Counted from the stretch's first letter, positions 49,402 to 61,805 are shown. The stretch is 64,000 nt of DNA from Notamacropus eugenii (GCF_028372415.1 NC_092872.1:11135001-11199000), one strand, 5' to 3'. Notes: a model not told the origin generated them from the letters alone. Numbers and translations are program-made.

Positions 49402-50042
49402 CGGACTCCGAGAGCCTCCCCGCGGAGCCCCCTGGTGGGCGCGCTCGGTAATGGCCTCCCCGCGGAGCACCCTGGTAGAGGCTCTCGGTAACAGCCTCCC
49501 CGCGGAGCCCCCTACTGGGCGCGCTAGGTAACAGCCTCCCTGCGGAGCCCCCTACTGGGCACCCTCAGTAACGGCCTCCCTGCGGAGCCCCCTACTGGGC
49601 ACGCTCGGTAACGGTCCTCCCCGCGGAGCACCCTGGTAGAGGCTCTCGGTAACAGCCTCCCTGCGGAGCCCCCTACTGGGCGCGCTGGGTAACAGCCTCC
49701 CTGCGGAGCCCCCTACTGGGCACGCTCGGTAACGGTCCTCCCCGCGGAGCACCCTGGTAGAGGCTCTCGGTAACAGCCTCCCTGCGGAGCCCCCTACTGG
49801 GCACGCTCGGTAACGGTCCTCCCCGCGGAGCACCCTGGTAGAGGCTCTCGGTAACAGCCTCCCCGCGGAGCCCCCTACTGGGCGCGCTGGGTAACAGCCT
49901 CCCTGCGGAGCCCCCTACTGGGCACGCTCGGTAACGGTCCTCCCCGCGGAGCACCCTGGTAGAGGCTCTCGGTAACAGCCTCCCTGCGGAGCCCCCTACT
50001 GGGCGCGCTCGGTAACAGCCTCCCCGCGGAGCCCCCTGGTGC
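49402..50042. repeat. 40-bp GC-rich tandem array, 16 units, directly upstream of PRSS50
   Basis: Units have the form 'ggtaacagcctccctgcgga' + 'gccccctactgggcgcgctc'. I count 16. A 41-base variant with 'gcaccctggtagaggctctc' appears five times, spaced two or three units apart, giving a higher-order pattern. It begins about 50 bases upstream of the start codon. Long minus-strand frames through it are repeat artefacts. Confidence 0.95.
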
Positions 50043-50600
50043 TGGATGCTCACAGGCCGTGATCTGTTCAGGCTTCCCGGGGTGCCAGAGACCTCTGGGT
50101 GCCCTCTTTGCCCCCCTCCTCCTGAGAGCTGTGCCCCAGGGGTCCGGTCCGTGGCCGCCGTGACGCCGCTGCCCCTGCCTTTCCTCCCCGGGGAATGACC
50201 GGAGTCCCAGGGCTCTCCTCCTGCGTTTGGCTGGGCATAAAATACCTGTGGCTCCCCCTCCCCCCAACTTTTCCAGGAGCTTGGGGCGGCTCCCCTCCTC
50301 CACCCCGCCCTGGGGAGTGGGTGGAGAATAGCTCCAGGCCAGGGGAACTGTGCAGGCAAAGGCGTGGAGGGGGGAGATTAAGTGTTCTAGGGAGCATTTA
50401 GGGTTAGCACACTGTGAGCCCAGGCCAGAGAGGCACAAGTCCCGGTGTGAGACCTTCCTCCGCAGCTGCATGTGCCTGTGCGTGGACTCAGGTCCTCCCC
50501 AGGACAACACGGGCCCCTGGAGAGTGGGGCGTCCGTCCCCGTATCCACCTCCTGGTGCAGAGGCTGCTGGTCCAGCCCTGTGGAGGGGCTGCCCCTTTCC
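50043..50600. other. GC-rich unique sequence upstream of PRSS50
   Basis: No gene or repeat is recognised. Open frames on both strands look composition-driven. Confidence 0.5.
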
Positions 50601-50601
50601 C

Positions 50602-51275
50602 CAGTGGTAGTAGTGGTGGTGGTAGTAGTAACTGGTAGTAGCAGTGGTAGTAGTGGTGCTGGTAGTAGTAGTGGTGGTGGTGGTAGCAATGGTAGTAGTG
50701 GTAGTGGTAGTAGTGGTGGTGGTAGTAGTAGTAGTGGTGGTGGGAGTAGTGGTGGTGGTAGTGGTAGTGGTGGTAGTAGTAGTGATAGTGGCCGTAGTAG
50801 TAGTAGTAACTGGTAATAGTGGTGGTAGCAATGGTACTAGTGGTAGTGGTAGTGGTAGTAGTAGTGGTGGTGGTAGTAGTGGTGATAGTGGCCGTAGTAG
50901 TAGTAGTAGTGGTAGTAGTAGTAACTGGTAATAGTGGTGGTAGCAATGGTACTAGTGGTAGTGGTAGTGGTAGTAGTAGTGGTGGTGGTAGTAGTGGTGA
51001 TAGTGGCCGTAGTAGTAGTAGTAGTGGTAGTAGTAGTAACTGGTAGTAGTGGTGGTAGCAATGGTAGTAGTGGTAGTGGTAGTAATAGTAGTGATAGTGG
51101 TAGTAGTAGTAGTGGTGGTAATAGTAGTAGTAGTAGTAAGTAGTAGTAGTAGTAAGTAGTAGTAGTGGTAGTAGTGGTGGGAGTAGTAGTAGTAGTAGTA
51201 GTGGCAGTAGTAGAGTGGCAGTAGTAGTGATAGTGGTAGTAACAGTAATACTAGCAGTAGTAGTGATAGTAGTAG
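50602..51275. repeat. (GTA/GTG)n trinucleotide tract with 115-bp higher-order units
   Basis: Imperfect gtagtggtg repeats for about 670 bases. The marker 'aactggta' recurs at about 50630, 50808, 50923 and 51038, the last three exactly 115 apart, together with 'gatagtggccgtagtagtag'. The long frames here (poly-Val, Ser/Gly, or Tyr/His/Thr) are not genes. Confidence 0.95.
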
Positions 51276-51389
51276 TATGGGTGGAGATGTGGAAAGAGTT
51301 CTCCCAGGCGTGGGGCATGGTCTGCACAAGGGAGGAAACAAGCGTGTACCGACTGTCTGCTGTGTTCCAGGTGCTGTGCTAAGCGCTTT

Positions 51390-51600
51390 ACAGATATTAT
51401 CTGATTGGATTCTCACAACCAATCTGGGAAATAGATCAGGAAGCACTTTACAGATATCACTTCATTTGGCCCTCGTATTTGTTTCTCCTCTGGGAGACAG
51501 GTACTGTTATCACACTCATTTTACAGAGGAGGAAACTGAGGCAGAGGTTAAATGACATGCCCAGGGTCACTTAGCTAGTAAGTATCCCAAGCCAGATTTA
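51390..51600 (-). repeat. MIR-type SINE, reverse orientation
   Basis: The + strand reads 'gtgctgtgctaagcgcttta', 'cattttacagaggaggaaac' and 'catgcccagggtcacttagc'. Confidence 0.8.
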
Positions 51601-52089
51601 AACTATCCTCTATGCCAATGAAATAAGGCTGTAAAAGTAAAAGTAGGTGGAAGTTAGATTGTAGAAGTCTTGGACTGCTCAGTTATGCATTAATGTTTTA
51701 TCTGAGCGATGATGGGAGATATTTTTGAGTGGCACAGTGACCTTTTCACTCAATTCAAGCTTCTATTAAGTATCTACTGCATACAAGGTGCACTGCTGGG
51801 GGCTGGGGCAAATTGTCCTCAAGAACATAGTCAAATCTACACAGGGGTGTGCTGGAACACATACCAGCTGAGAGAGCTGATGGTTAAATTTTCAGAGGAA
51901 GCATTTACAGCTCAGAAGTCAGCAAATGCTACTAATTAGGATTGATTTGTTGATCGTCCAGACTTAGGAAAGTGATGGAGAAAACTTTAAAAATACAGAT
52001 TAATCTTGAAAGTGTGTTGTGCTCTTTTGGAGAACTGCTTGTTAAATAGTTAACAGCATACCTGAGGACCTGTGCATTAGAAACAGGAC

Positions 52090-52270
52090 TTTTAGCAGCT
52101 AGGTGGCACAGTATACCAAGCGTAAGACTTGAAATTAGAAAGTCCGAATCCCACCTCAGACACTCCCTAGCTGTGTGACCCTGGGTAAGCCTCTCTGTGC
52201 CTCCGTTTAATAATAGCTAAAAATAGCACCTATCTCACAGAGTTGTTTGTGAGACTTGCGGTAACTCAAG
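52090..52270 (+). repeat. MAR1-type SINE
   Basis: It contains 'agcagctaggtggcacagta', 'cgaatcccacctcagacact' and 'tgtgaccctgggtaagcctc'. Confidence 0.8.
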
Positions 52271-53009
52271 AGTTTGAACAGTAAATAAAGGAAGAAATGA
52301 CTTCCAGTCCTGGGAAGAAAGATCACAGGCCTCTCTCTATGCATACAAAAAGCACATGAAACACCCTCTCTCCCCACTGCACTCACAATTCTCATCTCAT
52401 CGATAAGGAAACTAGCCCCCAAAAGTGTGATATTCAACCCAAGACAACACAGCAAGATGGTGGCAGAGGAGACAACCTACTCCATTGAGTTCTTCCTGAT
52501 TCCTCCACTTTCCAATCTATAAGTGATTACTCACTCCCTCGTCTGAGCTCACGTTATTGTACTTTGCTTACAATTGGTGCACCATTCATCTGTGCATGCA
52601 CGCAATGCAGAGGAGAGAACCTTAGAATGGACTTTAACACGACTGCAGAATTTCAAGAACTGCATTCAAGCCCAAAGCTAGGAGTGATTTCCCAAGTTCA
52701 CACATCGAGTTATGGCTAAGCAGGGATTTGAACTGAGGTCTTTTAACTCCAATCTAGGATTCTTTCTGTTGCATCCTAGGATTTCATTGGCTTAGGAAAC
52801 ACTGAGGTGAGGAAACTCCCCTTATCAGTTCAGGTGAGCACCTTCTCTGTAACTTACAGTCTTCGAGAGTTGCCCAGGACTCTGAGAAGTTATGTGACCT
52901 GCCATGGCTTACACAAATCAGAAACAAGACTTCAAGACTGGCTCCCTATCCACTGCTCTACACTGCCTATCCTTCTACATTATAGTCCTACAAGTCTTTG
53001 ATGATATTC

Positions 53010-53420
53010 CCCCCACCTGCAAGCCTTCTCTTTTTAGGGCTAAATTTCCCCAGTTCCTTCAACAGCTACTCTTTAGGGTCTCCAGTCCCCTCCCTGGTCA
53101 CTCTCTAGTAGATGCTCATCACTGAGTCTGGTACCCAGAACTGAACATAATCCTCCAAATGTGGTCTGACAAGGGCAAAGACAGGTGGGACCAACACTTC
53201 CATGGTCTGGGAAACCATTTCTCAATACAGACTAAGGTCACCTTCATTTTCTTGGCTGCCAGATCACATTGTTGACTCATCCCTTTTAAGGGCCCCCACA
53301 TCTTTTCCAGATGACTTGCCATCTAGCCATGCCTCCTCCATCTTGTATGATGAAGTTGAGTTTTGGAAAGCATTAGACTTTACCTTTATCCCACCTGCTC
53401 CTTTTCATCCCAGACTCAAT
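53010..53420 (-). repeat. CR1/L3-like LINE fragment
   Basis: The + strand reads 'cccagaactgaacataatcc', 'tccaaatgtggtctgacaag', 'ttggctgccagatcacattg' and 'gatgacttgccatctagcca'. Confidence 0.65.
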
Positions 53421-54001
53421 GATCTCCAGCCTTTTACCTGTCGAGAGCTAACCACACACGCAAGGATTTCAGATCTTTCCTTCCTTCTGGATCAAAGCTG
53501 AGGTCCTTTCTCCCACCTCTTTGCTCACCCATCCCATCCTCCCCATTCCAAGAAATGAAGTGACAGACAACTCTTTGTTGCTCTCTCTAAGTTTAACTGT
53601 AGCTCTTTTCATCCTTACTCTGGAGGCACACACGCTTTCTTTGGAGGTTCCCCCAAGGTAACCAAGGGACACAGGGGATCTTCTCCCTCCTGATAAGATG
53701 ACACACTGACCCCCCTCTCCCAAATCCTTCTGCCGGGGCCCCTCTTCTCTCCAACCTTGCCCCCTGCCTCACAGGCCCCAGATGAGTTTGTGACCCTAGC
53801 ATCTGATACAACGTCTTGTCTCATCCACCTCCCATGTTACTCACTTCCCTCTATCTCAACTACTTCCCTTTTTGGGGCCCAGCTCTATGAGAGGCTATGA
53901 AGCCCAAGGAAGAGGAGTAAAGTCCTCTGGGAAACAGCAGGAGGATAGCAGGAGACTGAGGAAGACCTGGAGAGAAGTGAGGAGAGTGTTTCCCAGGGCC
54001 T

Positions 54002-54091
54002 TCAGAAAAGATAGGGCAACAACCCCAAAAGGAGAGTGATCCAGGAGAAGTCCAGGAGAGGGGAGGCTGAGACTTTCATGTGGTTTGTAAT
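54002..54091 (-). other. In-frame hydrophobic tail behind the PRSS45-like TGA
   Basis: Reading on in frame after TGA (54092-54094) gives ITNHMKVSASPLLDFS, then WITLLLGLLPYLF and a second stop at 54002-54004. This has the look of a GPI-signal tail of this family (compare [15 protein letters not shown] in PRSS50). It would follow the Trp that normally stands at the TGA position. Confidence 0.6.
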
Positions 54092-54226
54092 TCACTTCGA
54101 GAACTTGCTGACACGGACATAAACAGTTGGCACCTCAGCTTGGGTACAAGTTTTCACCCAACTCATCACCCCTACCAGCATCCAGGTCTTCTTGGCTTCA
54201 CACACAAGGGACCCTCCATGATTACC
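54092..54226 (-). CDS. PRSS45: PRSS45-like exon 6 (position-195 region, ends at TGA in place of Trp)
   Basis: The acceptor 'ctctttttcccaag' precedes 54226. It encodes [32 protein letters not shown] and [12 protein letters not shown], then TGA (54092-54094). The codon aligned with Ser195 is CAT (54218-54220) and that aligned with Asp194 is AAT. Confidence 0.78.
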   Translation of the reverse strand, partial: GNHGGSLVCEAKKTWMLVGVMSWVKTCTQAEVPTVYVRVSKFSK

Positions 54227-57200
54227 CTTGGGAAAAAGAGAAGAATTAACCACAGGGATCTCAGGGTTGGGGATTCCAGGCCAGCTGGACCCTAGATTCA
54301 GAACAATAGGGTTGAGGGTGGCATAGGGAGGAATACACTACTCTGTCCCCAGGAGTCTCATGGAAATCATCGTGGAGGGGCTTTTGGGGAGGGAAAGCAG
54401 ACACCAATGGACCACAGCATCCCCATTAGGGCCAGGGTAATTAGAAGATGGGGGCTCCACAAGAAGGAATGGTTAGGAGACTCTGGGCTTGGAGGAGTAC
54501 TCTCATTTGTCTGTTTCTGGAGTTATCCAAACAAGGCAGCATATAGCTGCTGAAGGGACTAAGGACCTTGGAGGTCCTCTAGGACAATCCTTTCATTGTA
54601 TATTCAAGAGAACCCTGGCATCAAACACTGACAGGTCACCCAAGTAAATGGCAGAGATGAGATCTGAATGAGAAGATCAGGGATTCAAAGATGGGAGGAA
54701 CCGTAGAGGTCATCCAGCCCAACCAAAGTTGAGAACCAGAGAGGTTATCGACTTACTCAAGGTCAACACAGAAAACCAATGACAGAGCCAATACTGGAAC
54801 CCAAGTCTTCTTCCTCCAAAATCACCACTTTCCACTGTAGCTCAGCTGAGTAGAGTCATGTATCATCAGAAAAAATCCTATCTAGGGCAATGGATATGAA
54901 CCGAAAGATAGAATCTGAGGGATGAAGGATCATTTAGGACACTCCTAACTGATAAAGAACCTAATTACCTCCTAAGGCAGCTCATCCCATCACTGGGTAA
55001 GTCTATTATGACATTGTTATATGTTGACCTAAAGGTCTTAATTCTGCACTCCAGAGCTAAGCAAAATGAATGTAAGACATCTTCCACATGGGAGGCCTTC
55101 AAATATTTCAAGACAATAATTATGTTCCTTCCCAAGTCTTCTCTTCTTGAAGCTAAATAAATGTCCCTATTTCCTTCATTCGTTCCTAATTTTTCAGGGC
55201 GTCATTTTCCTCCTCAACAGCCTGGTTCCTTTCTTTCTGGATTTTCTCTAGCTGATCAGTCTTCATTTTAAAAATGGTCTGAACGGAGTAAAGGACAATG
55301 GGACCGTCACTGCCCTTTGCTGAACCCTGGCTTCCTATTAATACACTCTAAGATCACATGAGCATTTTTAGTTTTCATATCACATCATTGACCTGCATCA
55401 TGCTTGCAGACCACAAGGACTCCCAAGATCGTTTTCTCTTTTCCCAGACACAACTACTTGTGCTGTTAATTTATTGAACCCAAATATAGGACTTTACGCT
55501 ATCTTTTGACTATTATGCTACTTGTTAGCTGTCTCTCCCAGCTCTGTTACCTTCAAGGTTGATGAGCATGACATTTGTGACATAAACCAAGTCTTTGATA
55601 AAATTATTGAAGAAAATTGCACCAGGGAGAAAATTCTGGCTTCTCTTGTGTTTGATGTCCATGCATTACTTGCTACTCTTTGGATCCTTCCATTCAAACA
55701 GTTCTAAATCCATTTAACTATAGCATTCATCCAGCCCTCCTTTCTCCATCTTGACCACAAAAACAACTTTCTCAAGAGGTGCTGGAGAATGCCCTGCAGT
55801 CCAGCTGTATTCTAATATGCACAATCTAATAATTTAGAGATCAGAGTGGAAAAGGAAATGAATGAAGCTAGTCTGGCAGAATTTTTTCTTAATCAACCCA
55901 TACTAGGTCCTAGGGATTACCACTTCCATTTCTAAATGTTCAAAAGCCACTCATTGGATAATGCCTTCTCTAATTGTTTTATTGTCCATATCATGTCTAA
56001 GGAAGCCATGAGACTTGGGCCTCTGACCTCTGACTTCAGAAGACACAGAGAACTCACCTGGCATAAAGTTCCATTTTTTTGGCCTATAACGCAAACCACA
56101 GATCCTACGATGAAAGGGATATATCGGGGTGAAGGGGGAATAATATGGTAAAGCTGGTCACACCTCTTGTGGTTAACGATGAATACTTTTGTCTCCTGGA
56201 GCTCTGAGGATAATGGCTGATCTGCCTTGGGAAAACAGGTTAGTGGCCAGAAGTTGAACACTTTCCTCTTCCCCCTATCGCCCTTCAGGGACTCCTTTGC
56301 ATTCACTCCTTCATTAAGGAAATATTGATGACCTTCCACCACAAACCCCATATGTTCTTAGAGGCCCTATGGCACTCAGTCACACCTGGGTAATTCTAGA
56401 CTGGACACAGAGCACACAAAGACAGACCATGGAGTTGAACGCGATGAGTACAGACCTAACAAATTACATTTATATACACATCAATCTGAAGAGGAAAAAA
56501 ATGCATTTCTTTAGGTTTCAAACACTGTGTGACAAATATAATGCAAAAATAAAGAACTTTTGAAAAGTTCAAAACACATTTATGGAGCAGCTACATAGGT
56601 ACTGCTTGATAAATTCTTGTGGATTGCGTGGCATAATGGGAAAACTCTTTCCCATTTCCTGACCCTCCCCCCCTTCCAAGAAGGTCAGGCAAATTGAGCT
56701 CCAGACAAGACCCAGCACCAACTAGTTATAGGAGCTTGGACAAATTATCGCCTCTCTCTGGGCCTCAGTTTCCCCACATGTAAAATGAGGGGATTAACTG
56801 ATTCAATGATTTCTAGGCGAGTTCCAACCTGTAGTATCTGTGTTCTATGATATTGTACTGACCTGAAGGGGAAAGAGGAAACTAAGCAGGGACTGATGAT
56901 ACGAGAAGGGATGTTTGACTGAGAATGCTTCCAAAGGACTTTCCCACTTTGGAGTTAGAGAAGGTCCAAGGGGAAGAAAATGGCTGAATTCCTTTCGCTT
57001 GGCTATGTACAATTGTACAATGATTTTCTTTCCTTCTCTACCCTCTCGAGGGAGGTGGTGTGGGAGGGAGAGGAAATAGATTTTTAGCTAGTTATTTAAA
57101 ATAAAATAGAACTTTGTAAAGGAACTAAGCATTGTTTAGTTGTAAACCAAAATGAGACTTGGGAAAAGATAAAGGCAAAGAATGCTTGCTGCCTTTTGGC

Positions 57201-60200
57201 TGAAACCTTGGCCTGATTTCATTGCATGGAACACAAAGCAAGCCGGTGACTAGAAAAGAAATTGCCAGGTCCCCGAGAGGAGCCAGAGAGGGCATGAGGG
57301 GAGCTAGGCATGCCTGTGACCCAAAGGCCTTTCCACAACAAAACCTTCTGCACTGGTGGCTTAAATACGAACTAGAAGGGGGAGAGAGGGTTACCGTAAA
57401 TGATGAGAACCCTGCTCCAGCCTAAGATGAAAATCCCTCTCCTTTCGAAGGTATGGGACTTAAGCTCACATTCCGGCTGCTTTTCACTATTTACAAAATG
57501 CTTTCCATCCCTCTACCCCCTAAAGTAAATAATGCAAGAATAATTCTTCAACGCTTTGATGTGACCATTATCTCACTGATTGGGGTACTCCCTCCAGTGA
57601 CTGGAGAGCCTCACCTCGCCATGCCCTCTCATTGCAGACTCTGCCCTCCCCTAAATCCTCCATGGGGGTGGAGGAGGGTGTTGGCTGGAGGGAGGGCTTT
57701 CCCTAGATTTCTTGAAACTCTGTGGTTGACAATGGAGGACAAAGGCTCTTGGGTTAGCTCTCTTGCACTCCCTTTCCTTTTCTGATATCCCTTGGGTCAA
57801 TTCTCTTGCTTTTGACAATTTTTCAAAGGAAAAAGCTAAACTTATCTTAGCCTTGGAGTCAGACAATTATGGGAGGATTCTAGCCATATACCAGAGCCTG
57901 CTCAGACTCATCATATATCTCACCATTGCCATTTGACTGACATAGCTATAACTACTTAGACTCATGGTCATATGACATCACCAGAAGAATACTGATTTTT
58001 TAAAAAAAGGGTGTGTTTTTGTTTCAGGAAGAGGCTTGGAGTTACCAAAAGTTCCCAAAGTCAATCCAGCCCATTCTCATCCTCCTATTAATTCTGAGCC
58101 AAATTCATTATCTGTCTTCAGTATCTATCCAAGATTTACACACTGATAGACCAGCTCCATTGCCCATCCAACTGCATAGCACTATTCATCCACTTGGTTT
58201 CCAAGTGTGAATAGATAGAGCCAAACTCTTTTGAGTGGTTATAAATCTCATCGAGAATTTTGTTTTACTAACAAATGACAAGATTTGTCCAGGGTCACAT
58301 AGCTAATAAGTGCATTTGGATGGCTAGGACTTAAGGCCAGATTTCCTGTTTCCCAATCCTGGGCTCTTTCCATTATATCATTCTGGTGACCTCCAAGTTC
58401 CTTCCTAGCATTCTACTTGTCTCAGTCAGCACTGTTCCAGGGAAGTCCTAGCTGTGAATGCAAACAGTCTGGGACAGGACAAAGATGGGAGGAAAGCTAG
58501 AGGAGACCTTAGAGGCCATCTGGACTAGCCTTTCATTTTTACAGACAAGGAAACTGAGACCCAGAGAGATTAACTGATTTGTCCACAGCCCCAGAGCTAT
58601 TATTTAAACCCAGGTGGTCTGATTTTAAATCCAGCTTTCATTATACTTATGAAGAGTCTGGCCTGTCTGTAAACTTCTCAGAAGTCCTGGGATCTGCCCA
58701 GAGTAACTTCTGACCATCATCTATAGCTTAGGAGTTAGAATCCCAGGATGTCAGTGTTAGAAGAGGCCTGATTGGTGACCATGTGGTCTGACACAGGAAG
58801 CAGCTGAAACATAGAATAACGAAGCAATTGCCACCAACATTGAGCCTAGGGATGAGTCAATGCAGTGTAATGGAAAGAACTCTGGCCTGGGGGTCAGGTG
58901 GGAGTGTGGTAAATATTTAATAACCAGCTCTCCAGAGGGAAAAAAATGTATGCAGGACATACATTTAAGTTTAATGTGACTCAATAACACTTTCTCCCTC
59001 ACTTTCTTAAATCTAGACAATCAACAAAGCGATAAATCGAGCGTTTGACAATTGAGATGCAAATGCTTATGTTGAAAATTTAATAATTGTATCTCAGAAG
59101 TTCATTTGAGCTGGTTCCGGCATGCCACTTGTATCAGGAGACCTGGTTTTGAGCCTGGGTCCTATCAGTCACTCACTCAGTAAACATTCATTAAGCTCCT
59201 GCTCTGTGCTAAGCACCCTAATAAGCACAGAGGATCACAAAAAGAGCGCATGGCAAAATCACAACATGGGAACTTGGAAGTATTTTCAACCCTTCTGGAT
59301 TAATTTCCACATCTGTAAAATGGAAATACCAATACTTATCAAATCTACATCAGAGCCATTGTGAGGGAAACTCTGACAAGTGCTATATATCTATGAAGTG
59401 CGGTCACTTTTAACTAGTCAAGAAGGAACCAAGTCAAGAGCCCAAACCCAAGTCTTTTGCCTTTTTTGTGAATTTCAACAGCATTGATTCTTGAAAAGAA
59501 AATGCCAACATAAGGCTGGGAAGAGGAGCTGCAGCCAGAGGTAGATATTGAGGGCTGAAGTCCAAGAAAGGGAAGAAGAAGAAGGCACTGAATAATTCTA
59601 CAGATAAACATGGCACCCTGCACCAACAGCAGCCATTTGGAGCTTTGGGGCCATGGTTATCACCATCCCTCTGGCCTTTACGGAGGCTTTCGTTGGAAAA
59701 TCCCAGGTCAGTTGGGGCACTCTAGTAGCTGCCTCAATGGTGTAATTAAACAGATGGAATGGAACAATATGACTCTTTATATTCCTGATTGGGGGTAGAG
59801 GAAAGAGGGAAACTTTCATAGGAGCATTGGGATATGAATTAAGAGTTCAAAGAGACCTTAGAGCTAATCAAGTTGAAACCTCTCATTTTACAGAAGACGG
59901 CCCCCCCCCCCAAAATTCATTGACTTGCCCAAGGTCACCCAGCAAATAACTGTCCAAGGCAGGATTCAAACCCAGGTCTCGTTGGATCACTGTATACCTC
60001 CCTTCACCTTTATAGCTTCCTCTCATCTCTCCCCATCCTGTCACCCAGCACTGGGTTCCAATCTTCAAATCAAGCAGGGAATGAGGTAGACAGATAGGTT
60101 GGACATATTTGGTGAAGGGCACAGAGAAATTCAGGCAGAGGAGGGCAATGTCACCCATTATTAAGGCCCGACTCCTGTACTTTGGATGAAGGAGAATGTC

Positions 60201-61045
60201 CATGACAGGGATTTCTTGGGAAGTGTTGGAGTTATTAGGATAGAGATTCGTGTCCCCCATCATAACTGAGTAATCGAAATTGCTGTAGGAAAGAAAGAGA
60301 ATTAAATGTACCTTTACCTTGGGACCAGCCAAATATGTGCGGGTGCCCCAATGACTCTACCAGCCCCTCAGGCTCTACCATCTCCCTAGGTGGGAGAAGA
60401 AAGCCAACAGTGATAGTGAGACAGGGTAGCAGTGAGAGTGGAGAAGGGGGCTGAACTAACTGAAATGCCCACTCTGTCTTGTGATGGGGCTCTTGGTTTT
60501 CCCTCTCCCCCAGTTCCCATATGGAAGCCTCAGTCCTGTCCTGAAGCTTTCCCAGAGATAATCAAGTTTCTCCCTACATTGTCTCATAGCAATGATGGAT
60601 GAAGTGTCTCTTCACCCTCATTTTTCACACATGATGCCATGCCCTTCTCTAGTCAGTGAGGTCAGTGCTCAGTTATTATGTGTGTTTTGAGTAACCACAA
60701 TTGGATAGAAATCTCCCTGTGAGTCAGGACCAGATCTTTATCTCCTAAAGAATAGATAAGGTTCAGGATTCATGGAAGTCCCATCTATTGTGTGAGTGAC
60801 TGAATGTTTAAGGGCCTCCTATCAAAACCCTTCCAGTGCTTTTCAGACTAGATATCAGTTACAGAGCTATAACTAGGGATTTTTGCTCCTAGGATACAGA
60901 ATACCTAAACTTACCCCCAGTTGAGCAAGGCAGGTGGTGGTAGTTGTGGTGAGACTGTGTGTGGGCAAGAGTACAGGGCTGCTGCTGAGAAGGGGAGAGA
61001 GAAGAGAGAGGAGAAATAGAGAGATAGAAACAGAGAAAAAGAGAG

Positions 61046-61119
<74 letters not shown>

Positions 61120-61729
61120 CTGATAACCTTTGGGTAGCTTCCAATTTTAACTTGTTATCCTTGCAAAGTGCTTTATTTCTACCATATTATTTCTATTTGT
61201 GATTTCTACCACACTGAAGGGCTGTGTCCTGGGGCAAAGCCCTGATTGTTCTACACCAGTTACAATGCTGATCAGCTGACTCACCTATTGATGCAGTGGG
61301 CAGCCGTCACCACCCATTCTCTGGCCAGGAGGGCCCCTCCACACACATGGTGCTCATTCTGTCTCAGGCTTACTTGCCATGGCCACTTGCGCTCCATAGA
61401 ATCTTGCATATTTATGGTCTCCATCCAATTAGGTTGGTCACAATCTAGGGGAGAAGAGGAAGGGGATGGAAACAAACACAGAAGGAGAGGGGAGTGAAAG
61501 ATAGGGAGAAGAGAGCAAGGAAAGAAAAAATAGAGAAAAGGAAAGGAGAAAGAGAAAGATAAAAAGGAAGGTAAAGAAAGAAAGGAAGAGATTAGTGAGA
61601 TAGAAAGAAAAGACAGAGAAAAAAGATGGGAGAAAGATGGAAAAGGAGATAAAGAATTAGTGAGAGAGAAAGTGAGAGAAAATAGGAGGAGGGAGGACCA
61701 GACAGACAGACAGAGACAGAGACAGAGAC

Positions 61730-61805
<76 letters not shown>

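Larger units (their letters stand above)
48951..50350 (-). promoter_or_regulatory. GC/CpG-rich island around PRSS50 exons 1-2 (likely promoter)
   Basis: A sharp rise in GC and CpG content compared with all flanking DNA covers exons 1 and 2 and the 40-bp array. GC-box-like 'ggggcggg' and 'cgcccccg' are present near 49005-49070 and 49370, and no TATA box is evident before the start codon. Promoter function is inferred from position. Confidence 0.55.
51601..54001. other. PRSS50-PRSS45-like intergenic DNA
   Basis: A SINE (52090-52270) and a CR1-like fragment (53020-53420) are listed separately. MIR-like pieces occur near 51730-51830, 52630-52760 and 52855-52960. Nothing else is recognised. Confidence 0.5.

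Noticed and set aside
49875-50831. 318-codon minus-strand open frame (and a 228-codon one in the same area)
   Set aside because: It runs through the 40-bp array and the trinucleotide tract. The peptide is a repeat translation (EAVTESLYQGAPRGG and poly-Thr) without a domain.
50488-51327. 279-codon minus-strand frame rich in Tyr, His, Thr and Leu
   Set aside because: It is a translation of the GTR microsatellite. All frames are open because the repeat lacks stops.
53895-54095. 66-codon frame with hydrophobic stretches behind the PRSS45-like gene
   Set aside because: It is in a different frame from the protease. The in-frame continuation after the TGA is the better explanation of the hydrophobic coding potential.
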